From: CAIKNB01 sp041658705
Lineage (GTDB): Bacteria > Patescibacteriota > Patescibacteriia > 2-12-FULL-60-25
DNA length: 64,000 nt
Assembly (NCBI GenBank): GCA_041658705.1
Contig: JBAZZT010000006.1
Span: forward strand, 1 to 64,000
Direction: 5' to 3'
Shown here: positions 52,675 to 60,451 of the stretch, piece by piece
How positions within the stretch are numbered: the stretch's first letter is position 1
Layout: each line of letters begins with the position of its first letter
Notes under the pieces: generated by a model
The model's input: only the letters and a program-made list of their open reading frames with translations
Database searches by the model: none
Told to the model about the DNA's origin: nothing
Position numbers and translations under genes: made by a program

Positions 52675-54615
52675 CTAAAAGGCGTCTTTCTCGAGCGGCA
52701 ACGATTTTGGGATATCCGACATGCCGGGCGGCGGATTAGCCACGGCTCGACCGTCGAAAATGACCGTCTCCGCCGCAGTGGCGGGATGGCCTAGGTAGTT
52801 GCGTTCTAATTTTATCTGCCGCGCGGCGAGAAGTCCAAATACTTGGAGCGGCGTGATATCCACGCCTCCGCTCGTACCGGTGTAGATCGTATCTTCGGCG
52901 AAAAACGCTCCCGAAATCTTGCTCACCGAAGGTTGAAGCGTGATATTTCCGCCTGCTCCCACGGCATTCTTCTTGACGATGACGCCGAAGGACGCGAGAT
53001 TGCGCAGCGCCGTCACGCCGACGGCCGGTTGATAGCCCAAATCGCCGATGATGTTCAAATCCCCTTCGACGATCAACAGACCGTTCCCCCGCCCCGTGCC
53101 GCCCGCGCCGTTCAAAAAATTGCGCGCGTTAAGCACGGCATTACCCGCCACATGATAGACGTTGCCGCCCAAAGTCGCCAAGAATTGCGGCTGCACCGTG
53201 ATATCGCCCGGCGCCAATTCCACGACTTTGCCGAAACGCCCGGCCAGAATGCCGCGGATATCCAAACTGCCTAAAGTCCCCTGATAGCCGGTGCTTGATT
53301 TGGGCAAGGTGAGCGTAGGTTGACCCTGCTCGCTGCAACCCGCGGTGCTGCCGAAATTCGAAATCGCTCCGCTCGTGGTCAGGCAATACGTGCCTTTGGA
53401 TTTTGAAGTCAAATCACCTTGGATGCCTTGTTGCGCGTAGACGTTGCCGAACTTGGCTTCGATCCAAGCCGGCACGCAAGCCGGGTCGGCACTTTGGCAA
53501 TTGACATCGGCGCAATCGACTGGACCGTTGCCGTCATTATCCACGCCGTCGCTGCATGCCAAGTGAATATCCGGATTGCTCGCCGCCTCGCCGATGACGG
53601 CGCAGCCAGGAAAAGCGGCGCAGCCAGGATCCACGCAGTCGATCTTGCCGTTGCCGTTGTCATCCAATCCATCGGCGCACAAATTCACGCCCGCAAAGTT
53701 GGTGTTGATCCCGTTCTCAAGACAAACCGGGTCGGGGCTGCATTTTGGATCGGCGCAATCGATCGGCCCGTTGCCGTCGTCATCCAGTCCGTCCTTGCAC
53801 AGCGGCACGCCGAAAGCATTGACGTTGCCCGGCTTCTCTTCGCAAGACGGATTGGCCGCGCAAGCAGTGTCAGCACAATCGGCGGCGCCGCTCATGTCAT
53901 TATCCACACCGTCGGTACAGATCTCGCTCAAATTCACGTGTGCGTATTCAAAATCAATGTAGCCGAATCCGCTGCCGTCTGAATTGCCGTTCCAGGCCAG
54001 GCTCGTGATGACGGGATGCGCCGGAGGATTGGCCGACTGAAACCATTTGGTCAAAGTGTTATACGAGACGTTGTAGTTATGTGAGCCGCAAGTGCCCAAG
54101 TCTTCGCAGTTCAAAGAAATCCAACCCTTGTCGCCCTGGTTGCAGACTTTGGCCCAGCCGCGCGCTTTGAGGACGCCGCTGCCGAAATCGAGTTGTGCCG
54201 TAAGCAGACCAGAAGGCGCTGCTCCCGCGCAAGCCGGATGCGCCGCGCACGAACTCCCGAAACACACCCAACCCGCCACATCCGACCAAGCGAAACCTTT
54301 TATCTCGCGCGTATTAGGATCGACGTTGACGCCGTAATCGCCGCACAACGGCTGGCCGCATGGGTTCACGCTGTTCATCGAAATCCAACCGGCATAATCA
54401 GACCACAAAAAACCTTCGACGTTCTCCGTCGGACTCGCGTTAGCCACCTTGACCGGCGTACCGCCGAACTGGATGAAGGTGACCAAAAAAACCAAGGCGA
54501 AAAGCGCCAGTAAACCCGAAATCCATTTACCTTGTCGCCAATTAAACTTGCGGCGTTCGACGCCGTGAGATTTTTTTACGCTTCGTTTTTTGCGCGTGGC
54601 GCGATATGGGCTCAT
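52675..54615 (-). CDS. Surface protein with WSDxAGW and C-DG-DND repeats
   Basis: 646 residues. A basic N-terminus, one TM/signal helix (ISGLLALFALVFLVTFIQF, about 33-51), then three to four degenerate copies of a W-[SA]-x-AGW-[IV]-x unit (GFLWSDYAGWISMNS, GFAWSDVAGWVCFGS, KGWISLNC), four Cys-rich Ca-binding-like units of the form C-DG-x-D-[ND]-D-x-[NS]-G-x-x-DC-AD-x-x-C (about 235-390), and a long C-terminal beta domain. It heads the pilus locus and is a strong candidate for an adhesin or pilus tip, though no prepilin motif is present. Confidence 0.75.
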   Translation of the reverse strand: MSPYRATRKKRSVKKSHGVERRKFNWRQGKWISGLLALFALVFLVTFIQFGGTPVKVANASPTENVEGFLWSDYAGWISMNSVNPCGQPLCGDYGVNVDPNTREIKGFAWSDVAGWVCFGSSCAAHPACAGAAPSGLLTAQLDFGSGVLKARGWAKVCNQGDKGWISLNCEDLGTCGSHNYNVSYNTLTKWFQSANPPAHPVITSLAWNGNSDGSGFGYIDFEYAHVNLSEICTDGVDNDMSGAADCADTACAANPSCEEKPGNVNAFGVPLCKDGLDDDGNGPIDCADPKCSPDPVCLENGINTNFAGVNLCADGLDDNGNGKIDCVDPGCAAFPGCAVIGEAASNPDIHLACSDGVDNDGNGPVDCADVNCQSADPACVPAWIEAKFGNVYAQQGIQGDLTSKSKGTYCLTTSGAISNFGSTAGCSEQGQPTLTLPKSSTGYQGTLGSLDIRGILAGRFGKVVELAPGDITVQPQFLATLGGNVYHVAGNAVLNARNFLNGAGGTGRGNGLLIVEGDLNIIGDLGYQPAVGVTALRNLASFGVIVKKNAVGAGGNITLQPSVSKISGAFFAEDTIYTGTSGGVDITPLQVFGLLAARQIKLERNYLGHPATAAETVIFDGRAVANPPPGMSDIPKSLPLEKDAF

Positions 54616-54775
54616 CGAGCCATATTATAGCATAAAAAATAGAGGGTAGGCAGTATAGGGGCGCATGCCATGCGCCCTGTCGGTTGACGGTAGCCAAAAA
54701 TCCGTTCCGGAGATTTCTCGACTGCGCTCCGCTCCGCTCGAAATGACGAGAGGAGCCATCTTTTTGTCATTTCGT

Positions 54776-54829
54776 AAAAGTGCATTTCCTAAAAACCCGC
54801 GGCCGCGGGTTTTTAGGAAATGCACTTTT
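54776..54829. repeat. 54-bp perfect palindrome
   Basis: Arms of 27 bp meet with no spacer at GCGGCCGC (54799-54806); the outer arm reads AAAAGTGCATTTCC. It could form a cruciform or a long RNA hairpin with a T-run at its end, so a terminator role on either strand is possible. The 300-bp gap also carries an AGGGGCGCATGCCATGCGCC hairpin (54656-54680) and iterated repeat. Confidence 0.85.
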
Positions 54830-54917
54830 TATAAAACCGAAGGCTTATCCATAAAATTATAGAATGGCCGAGTGGAGAAATCCCTGGATCAATTGGCTAT
54901 CTTCTACTCTCAACCTT

Positions 54918-55328
54918 CTACACTCTTTTCCCCTCATCCATCGCCTGATTGGATAACTTATCCGCGTGTTTATTCATTTCGCGCCTGACGTGCCGATAAC
55001 TTACGCGACCATGGAGCTGGGTCTCGAGATTCTTCAACTCCAAAAATCGCTTAGCTAAATCAAGATTCTTCACCTTATATTCGCCGCGCGCTTGTTTGAC
55101 CAAAAGCTCGCTGTCCGCCACGACCTCGACCGCCTCGGCGCCCAAATCTACCGCGCGCTTCAATCCTAAAATGACCGCGTAGTACTCGGCTTGGTTATTG
55201 GTGGTCACGCCGAGATATTCTGCGTGCTCTTCCAAGATTTTACCTGTTTCGTCCAAGATGACGACGCCGATCCCCGCAGGTCCCGGATTACCGCGCGCCC
55301 CGCCGTCGGTTTGGATGGTCAATTTCAT
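54918..55328 (-). CDS. rnhA: Ribonuclease HI-like protein
   Basis: 136 residues. RNase H fold with D8 in TDGGARGNPG, E48 in NNQAEYYAV, D72 in VADSELLV and D122 in NKHADKLSN, the full catalytic set of the short bacterial/archaeal type. Cuts RNA in RNA-DNA hybrids. Confidence 0.93.
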   Translation of the reverse strand: MKLTIQTDGGARGNPGPAGIGVVILDETGKILEEHAEYLGVTTNNQAEYYAVILGLKRAVDLGAEAVEVVADSELLVKQARGEYKVKNLDLAKRFLELKNLETQLHGRVSYRHVRREMNKHADKLSNQAMDEGKRV

Positions 55329-55422
55329 AAGTGGTAGGGGCGCATGGTCATGCGCCCGTCCTAGTAGCGAGTAGAAAGTAGAGAATACCTGGTGGGGATA
55401 ATTCGGTAAAACGAATTGCGCG

Positions 55423-55460
55423 GTATCACAGTTTTTTCCTATCGGCAGTTTCTGTGATAC
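55423..55460. repeat. Hairpin with a CCGATAGG loop core
   Basis: GTATCACAG (55423-55431) pairs with CTGTGATAC (55452-55460). On the minus strand the loop contains CCGATAGG, the centre of the conserved loop of sites A-E; the arms differ. It may be a diverged relative or a terminator for rnhA or recJ. Confidence 0.45.
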
Positions 55461-55490
55461 GGCTTCATGTTCGACATTCGATATTCGTAA

Positions 55491-57296
55491 TTAGCTCTCT
55501 TCTCCCGCCTCCCTCACATCCAATATCTTGCATTGGATTTCGCGACGGCCGTTCCATTCGTTCACGCCGACTTCGAAGGCGACGTCCTTGTGTTGGCCGA
55601 TGCCGAATTCCTCGGCGCGCACACCAAAATTGAAACCGATGAAGCGTTGCGAGCGTCCTGTCGCGTCGCGCAATGAGCAGCGCAGATGATTATGTGTAGC
55701 GCCGACCAGATCACACGCCGCCACGCTAAGTCCGCGCAGCATGAAAATCGGCCGCCGGTTGCCTTCGCCGAACGGTTCGAACTTGGTCAGCGTTTCCGCG
55801 AGTTTAAAATCCAAATCAGCCAAGGCGAGCTCGCCGTCGATCGTCAAGGTCGGCATGGGTTGGTCTTTGAGGTTGGCCAGCGCGTCGGATTGCAATTTTT
55901 CGATCAAGACTTTGATATCCAATTCCTGCGCAAAAGAAAAACCGCAGGCCTGCACGTGGCCGCCCACGTGGGTCAAGACGCCTTCGCCCGCGCGCCGCAC
56001 CGCTGCCGTGATGTCGTATGCCGCGAACGAACGGCCCGAGCCGACCCAGCGTCCGCCATGTTTGCCGATGGCCACGGTCGGCTTGCCCGTGCGGTCGAGA
56101 TATTTCCCGGCCACCAGTCCGACCAGCGCCGGCGACCATTCCTCCGACCAAAAAGCCAAGAGCGAAGCGGTTGGCGCCGTACTGAACTGGACATCCGCCT
56201 CTGCGATCATGCGCGCCATGGCTTTTTGCCGTTCGCGATTTTGATTTTCGAGTTTAAGCGCCAGCTCCAAAGCCGTCTCCTCATCCTCGGCCAACATGAG
56301 TTGCAACGCCAGCGCGGCGTGATCCATGCGCCCGGCGGCGTTGATGCGCGGACCGATGGCAAAAGCCACGCTGTAAGCGTCGACTTTGCCCGGCGTGCAA
56401 CCCGCGACTTTAAGCAACATGTTCATCCCCGGACGCCGCGATTTATTTAGGACGCGCAAACCAAAAACTTCGAGCACCCGATTCTCGCCCAACAGCGGCA
56501 CCATGTCGGTCACGGTGGCGATGGCCACATAATCAAGCAGCCACTTCTCGAAACCTTCGGGCAAATCAAGTCCGCGTTCGCGCGCGCGCCGAGCCAGTCC
56601 GCAAGCCAGTTTCCAAACCACGCCCACCGCCGCTAAATCCTTGAACGGATATTTTTCTCCCGGCAACTTAGGATGGATGCAGATGGCGTCGGGCAGCGTC
56701 TCGCCGAATTGATGATGATCCACGACGATCGTCTCCATGCCCAAAGCGCGCGCCTGCGCAATCTCGGCGACATTGGCGATGCCGCAATCCACGCTGATGA
56801 TGAGCGAGGTGCCGGCGGCTTTGAGCTGTTCGACGGTTTCGGCATGCAAGCCATAGCCCTCTTTATCGCGATGCGGGATATAGGAGTCGATAAGTGAATT
56901 TGGAAGTTGGAAGTTGGAAGTTGGAAGTTTTGAATCTGACTTTCGACTTTCGACTTTAGATATTCGACTCTCCAACTCGCGCAACGTCGAGATGAGGACT
57001 GCGCTGCCGGTCACGCCGTCGGCGTCATAGTCGCCGTGCACCGTGATGTGCTCCCCTGCTTCAAGCGCGCGAAAAATACGCTCGACCGCCTGCTCCATCT
57101 CGCGAAACAGAAACGGGTCGTGGATGCCGGTCGTCCAGTCCGGTTCCAAAAAAGCTTCGACGTCTTGCGCCGTGCGCAACCCGCGATTCAAAAAAAGCCC
57201 GTACGCAGCCGGGTGAATAGCATGACGCTCGAGAACTTGAATAAGTTCCGCTTCAACGACAGCCGGAGGCTGCGCCAAAATCCATCGTTTCGCCAT
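55491..57296 (-). CDS. recJ: Single-stranded-DNA exonuclease RecJ
   Basis: 601 residues from MAKRWILAQPPA. DHH phosphoesterase motifs: HGDYDADGVTG, SVDCGI, VDHHQFGE; then GPRINAAGRMDHA and the DHHA1 domain with GGRWVGSGRS and GGHVQACGFS. Between motif I and the next helix, about 25 residues (ISKVESRKSDSK, then LPTSNFQLPN) come from iterated simple repeat in frame (56895-56960). 5'-3' exonuclease of recombination and mismatch repair. Confidence 0.93.
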   Translation of the reverse strand: MAKRWILAQPPAVVEAELIQVLERHAIHPAAYGLFLNRGLRTAQDVEAFLEPDWTTGIHDPFLFREMEQAVERIFRALEAGEHITVHGDYDADGVTGSAVLISTLRELESRISKVESRKSDSKLPTSNFQLPNSLIDSYIPHRDKEGYGLHAETVEQLKAAGTSLIISVDCGIANVAEIAQARALGMETIVVDHHQFGETLPDAICIHPKLPGEKYPFKDLAAVGVVWKLACGLARRARERGLDLPEGFEKWLLDYVAIATVTDMVPLLGENRVLEVFGLRVLNKSRRPGMNMLLKVAGCTPGKVDAYSVAFAIGPRINAAGRMDHAALALQLMLAEDEETALELALKLENQNRERQKAMARMIAEADVQFSTAPTASLLAFWSEEWSPALVGLVAGKYLDRTGKPTVAIGKHGGRWVGSGRSFAAYDITAAVRRAGEGVLTHVGGHVQACGFSFAQELDIKVLIEKLQSDALANLKDQPMPTLTIDGELALADLDFKLAETLTKFEPFGEGNRRPIFMLRGLSVAACDLVGATHNHLRCSLRDATGRSQRFIGFNFGVRAEEFGIGQHKDVAFEVGVNEWNGRREIQCKILDVREAGEES

Positions 57297-57366
57297 CGTC
57301 CGATTCTGGCATGAGGGATGGGGAAAGGCAAAGATGGAGGGTAGAGGGTAGCCCGGAAAATGTTTT

Positions 57367-57463
57367 GTCATCCTGAGCTTGTCGAAGGACCTTTTTAAGC
57401 GCTGGTCTGAACCGATGGCTGATAAAGGTCCTTCGACTCGCTCGAAGCTCGCTCAGGATGACA
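57367..57463. repeat. R1 inverted repeat
   Basis: GTCATCCTGAGCTTGTCGAAGG and inverted GGTCCTTCGACTCGC...CAGGATGAC. Confidence 0.85.
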
Positions 57464-57487
57464 ATAATATTATTTCTAATGACTAAA

Positions 57488-58366
57488 TCAAGAAGATGTT
57501 TTGGGAAAGACAAGGAAATGAACGTCACCACTCCAACCGTCGCTCCCAGCATCACCGCCGCTAAGACGGCGCTTGTCACCATTCCAGCGCACGCATGGGG
57601 AGTCGCGCAAGCCGTCGGAGTCGGTGAACCGATAAGCGAGCGCATAAATAAATCGTGCGTTTACGCGTTGGAGCAACTTCTCCTCATCCGTCAGCGTCGC
57701 GGGATCTGCATCCGGTCTCCAGAACTGTTTAGCGAAGGCCAACAGTTCTTCGAGGGTAGCGGGACGGCAACCGGCTGCATCGATGGCTTCGATAACTTCT
57801 TTTTTAGTGAGACGATCAGGATGGCTCGGGTTCTCTCGTTGCTTTTTTGCGATGACGTCTCCGATATCGAAGACCGTGGCCATACGATCTGATTCTTTGT
57901 GTTCTTTTGCCTGGGCGATTGCTTGAAGCAATTCCTCGCGCTTCTGCAAATCATCGAAACCGATGTCTCGTAGGTCTTTATCGGTCAGGGCGAAATCAGA
58001 TAGCGGACGACCTTCGCGATACTCGTTCAAGACATAATCGAATCCGTAGCCAGCCTGTTTGTCTTTGAGGATGTCGTGTGAAGGTAAGACGGTAAAAGTC
58101 GGGACATCACGCAGCGTGACGTGACCCTTCTTTTCGACGGCTTCGTTAAAAGCTTTTAAGAGGTCGGCCACCTTTCGCGCATCCTGCGCTGATAATTTCT
58201 TGTTCTCTTTAAGCTCTTCGAAATTCTTGGCTCCGTATTTGGCGTAGACTTCTTTTATCTGCGCCGCGAGGTTATCCGCATACTTCCTCACGTTCGTCGG
58301 CAAATCCTGCCGCTTGATGTGGGAAGTGGCAAGATTTGGAGCGGTTTCGAAAGGATTCGTGCTCAT
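57488..58366 (-). CDS. Two-part protein, shared N-domain paralogue 1
   Basis: 292 residues. Residues 18-80 (RQDLPTNVRKYAD, KYGAKNFEELKENKKLSAQD, ADLLKAF) are nearly identical to residues 36-100 of the gene at 60452. The centre is a helical charged region (DPATLTDEEKLLQRV), and the last ~55 residues are Gly, Asp, Arg and Trp-rich (FTDSDGLRDSPCVRWNGDKR, then GSDGWSGDVHFLVF), quite different from the paralogue. No TM or signal. The tail looks like the variable half of a C-lectin-like or pseudo-repeat fold, but no reverse transcriptase or template repeat is present here. Confidence 0.65.
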   Translation of the reverse strand: MSTNPFETAPNLATSHIKRQDLPTNVRKYADNLAAQIKEVYAKYGAKNFEELKENKKLSAQDARKVADLLKAFNEAVEKKGHVTLRDVPTFTVLPSHDILKDKQAGYGFDYVLNEYREGRPLSDFALTDKDLRDIGFDDLQKREELLQAIAQAKEHKESDRMATVFDIGDVIAKKQRENPSHPDRLTKKEVIEAIDAAGCRPATLEELLAFAKQFWRPDADPATLTDEEKLLQRVNARFIYALAYRFTDSDGLRDSPCVRWNGDKRRLSGGDAGSDGWSGDVHFLVFPKTSS

Positions 58367-58440
58367 GCTACCCGGAGTTTAGATTGAAATGCCCACAGAA
58401 TCAAATGCTTCGGGACTTTCGCATTCGAATAACCATGCGT

Positions 58441-58530
58441 TGTCATTGCGAGGAGTAGCAACGACGAAGCAATCTCCGATACTGCATCAGAGATTGCCAC
58501 GCGCTTTTGGATTATGCGCTCGCAATGACA
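58441..58530. repeat. R4 inverted repeat
   Basis: TGTCATTGCGAGGAGTAGCAACG...GAGATTGCC...CTCGCAATGACA. Confidence 0.85.
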
Positions 58531-58562
58531 GGCAGTTCGTAAAGCGATAAGTCCTAAAATAA

Positions 58563-58583
58563 ATCCCCGGCTTTCACCGGGGA
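58563..58583 (-). terminator. Terminator of the lipoprotein gene
   Basis: ATCCCCGG/CCGGGGAT stem, 6-nt loop, then TTATTTTA on the minus strand. Confidence 0.6.
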
Positions 58584-58644
58584 TAAGATTTCAGGCATGG
58601 CTACTGCCTACCAGTAGGGGCGCATGACCATGCGCCCCTACTGT

Positions 58645-59541
58645 TCAGAACAGCGGCAGACGCCAAGCGGTCCACGAGCCTAAGATGTCCGGCTCGCCGC
58701 CTTCGCGCACGATGCCGTACAGATAGTCGCCGGAATCCAGGACGCCTTCGTACATGAAGCCGCCGCGCGCGAAGTCGAGGCTGCGTCCTTTGATTTGTCC
58801 GGACGACGGCGCCGAGTCGATCGAGAGATAGCGACCGTCCTGCAAAATCGTCACGTCAGTGCAGCCGGTGTCGAAGGTCGAGCCGAAAAAACACCATGCG
58901 CCTTCGAGGTTGACCGTGTTGTACACCGACAACGTGCGACATACCGGCGCGTAAGCATCTCCGCCGGGACGCGGGATGGCGCAGACCATGAGTTCAGTCG
59001 CGGGTTCGACCCAGGCGTCGGTCAGCGAGAACAAATCGTATTGCGCCGCGAGTCGCCGGACCTGACCCGCCGGCTTAGCCGACCAGGCGAGTGAGGTAAT
59101 TTCCGGCTCCTCCATGACCCAGACGTAATCCGCGGAGACTTCGTACGAGCCGTTGTCATCCTGGCGATACGCCGTAGCCACGACCGTGTCGCAGAATTTA
59201 CCGTCTGCGGCGTTCAACGGCACCGCAATCTCGGACGGAGCGTAGTCGCAGGTCGTGATGAGCAGACCAGTCGGGATGTCTTGCTGGTTCGGCGGATCGA
59301 CATTCGGGATGGAGCTCGCGACGGAAGCGACCAGCGTAGGCTGACGCGTTTTGTTCGAACCCGCATCATTTCTCGCCCGCTCTTTGCCGATGACCTGCGG
59401 GTTTCCGAAGACGGGCGGGATTCCGAGGCCGACGCCGACGAACGGAGGTTCGGCGGAACGCTGCGGTTCTTCCGTCCCTTGGATGCAACCGAACGTCAAT
59501 GACGCGCATGCCACCAAGACGATTTTTTTCCAAGTCTTCAT
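58645..59541 (-). CDS. Putative lipoprotein, unknown
   Basis: 298 residues. Signal peptide with lipobox LTFG-C at about 16-19, so lipidated by Lgt (gene at 32742). The mature protein has about eight Cys, a Pro/Val-rich stretch and beta-rich domains (WVMEEPEITSLAW, VNLEGAWCFFGS, ILQDGRYLSID). It may be an extracellular ligand-binding protein; no family recognised. AGGAG lies 9 nt before the ATG. Confidence 0.75.
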   Translation of the reverse strand: MKTWKKIVLVACASLTFGCIQGTEEPQRSAEPPFVGVGLGIPPVFGNPQVIGKERARNDAGSNKTRQPTLVASVASSIPNVDPPNQQDIPTGLLITTCDYAPSEIAVPLNAADGKFCDTVVATAYRQDDNGSYEVSADYVWVMEEPEITSLAWSAKPAGQVRRLAAQYDLFSLTDAWVEPATELMVCAIPRPGGDAYAPVCRTLSVYNTVNLEGAWCFFGSTFDTGCTDVTILQDGRYLSIDSAPSSGQIKGRSLDFARGGFMYEGVLDSGDYLYGIVREGGEPDILGSWTAWRLPLF

Positions 59542-59584
59542 TCTGACTGCTCCTGACTGTTCCGCGATGCGGAAGTTTATAAAA

Positions 59585-59650
59585 GGGCGAGTGGCATTTG
59601 CCAGTCGCCCGCACCTGATTCCAACATACCGAATCCTGATTAAATCGCAA
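59585..59650 (-). promoter_or_regulatory. Promoter with leader hairpin of the lipoprotein gene
   Basis: TTGCGA (59645-59650), 16-nt spacer, TATGTT (59623-59628). Directly downstream GGGCGACTGGC/GCCACTCGCCC (59585-59610) forms a stem followed by TTTT, i.e. a terminator-like hairpin inside the leader, possibly an attenuator. Confidence 0.45.
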
Positions 59651-59670
59651 TACCTCTATGGCCTGTGGAT

Positions 59671-59694
59671 AAAAAAAGAGCGGGCCGAAGCCCG
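59671..59694 (-). terminator. Terminator of the 113-aa gene
   Basis: CGGGC/GCCCG stem with a UUCG loop, then CTCTTTTTTT on the minus strand. Confidence 0.8.
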
Positions 59695-59712
59695 TCCCTG
59701 AAGGATAGTGCG

Positions 59713-60054
59713 TCACCAGACGAAGATCTGGCGCATCTTGCCCATCGCTTGGATGTCGGAGGGGCGGATGAGCGGACCAGTCTGGCATTTGCGTTGCATA
59801 AAGCAGATAGCCTCGCCGTCGGGGTCGAAACTGTTGTCGGGGTTGAGGCGACGCGCTTTCACGTCGAATCCGCGATTAACGTCATACACCACGTACCTGG
59901 CCTCGGCCCTGGTCGGATCGTCGGCTTCGCCGTGCGCACCGACGAGAATCAACACTTGCTGCTGTTCGCCTATATACACATGCAAGGACGTGTACTTGCC
60001 CAGGACAAAACGTTGAGACTTGATGACATCACCGACTTGGCAGGTCAATTCCAT
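59713..60054 (-). CDS. Small hypothetical protein
   Basis: 113 residues from MELTCQVGDVIKSQRFV; AAGGAG lies 7 nt before this ATG, so the codons upstream are not used. Soluble, beta-rich (HVYIGEQQQVLILVGAHG, ARYVVYDVNRGFD). Well-formed promoter (60087-60115) and terminator, so it is monocistronic. No family recognised. Confidence 0.7.
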   Translation of the reverse strand: MELTCQVGDVIKSQRFVLGKYTSLHVYIGEQQQVLILVGAHGEADDPTRAEARYVVYDVNRGFDVKARRLNPDNSFDPDGEAICFMQRKCQTGPLIRPSDIQAMGKMRQIFVW

Positions 60055-60086
60055 CGTCCACTCCTTACGCAAAAAGTACCGCCAAA

Positions 60087-60115
60087 GTTTTATGCCAAGG
60101 GCAAAAATCAGTCAA
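60087..60115 (-). promoter_or_regulatory. Promoter of the 113-aa gene
   Basis: TTGACT (60110-60115), 17-nt spacer, TAAAAC (60087-60092). Confidence 0.65.
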
Positions 60116-60190
60116 GCGGAAATTAGAGGGTAGGGGCGCATGCCATGCGCCCTGACGGTAGACGGTAGACGGTAGCCAGGCAGACAATTT

Positions 60191-60286
60191 GTCATCCTGA
60201 GCGAAGCGATAGCGAAGTCGAAGGACCTTTATCAGCCATCGGTTCAGACCAACGCTAAAAGGTCCTTCGGCAAGCTCAGGATGACA
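60191..60286. repeat. R1 inverted repeat
   Basis: GTCATCCTGAGCGAAGCG...GTCGAAGGACC and inverted GGTCCTTCGGCAAGC...AGGATGAC. A 2-arm CATGCC-ATGCGCC hairpin lies at 60131-60152. Confidence 0.85.
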
Positions 60287-60321
60287 ATATTTTAAGAACG
60301 CGCCTATTTTTTACCTACTAA

Positions 60322-60423
60322 CTAAAAATAACTCGCGAACGGCGCGATCAGGAAAAAAACCGTGGCGAAGGCGACCAGCGCCACCAGCACTTTCCAGATT
60401 TTTTTGAAGGTTTTACGTTTCAT
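60322..60423 (-). CDS. 33-residue membrane peptide
   Basis: MKRKTFKKIWKVLVALVAFA and a short hydrophobic tail: a basic N-terminus and one TM helix. The longer frame upstream overlaps the next gene antisense-free but lacks any start signal. It follows the 60452 gene by 28 bp on the same strand. Short basic-hydrophobic peptides of this type are either leaders or toxin-like; here it is only a candidate gene. Confidence 0.4.
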   Translation of the reverse strand: MKRKTFKKIWKVLVALVAFATVFFLIAPFASYF

Positions 60424-60451
60424 GTATATAGAATCGATTGATAAAAGTGTC

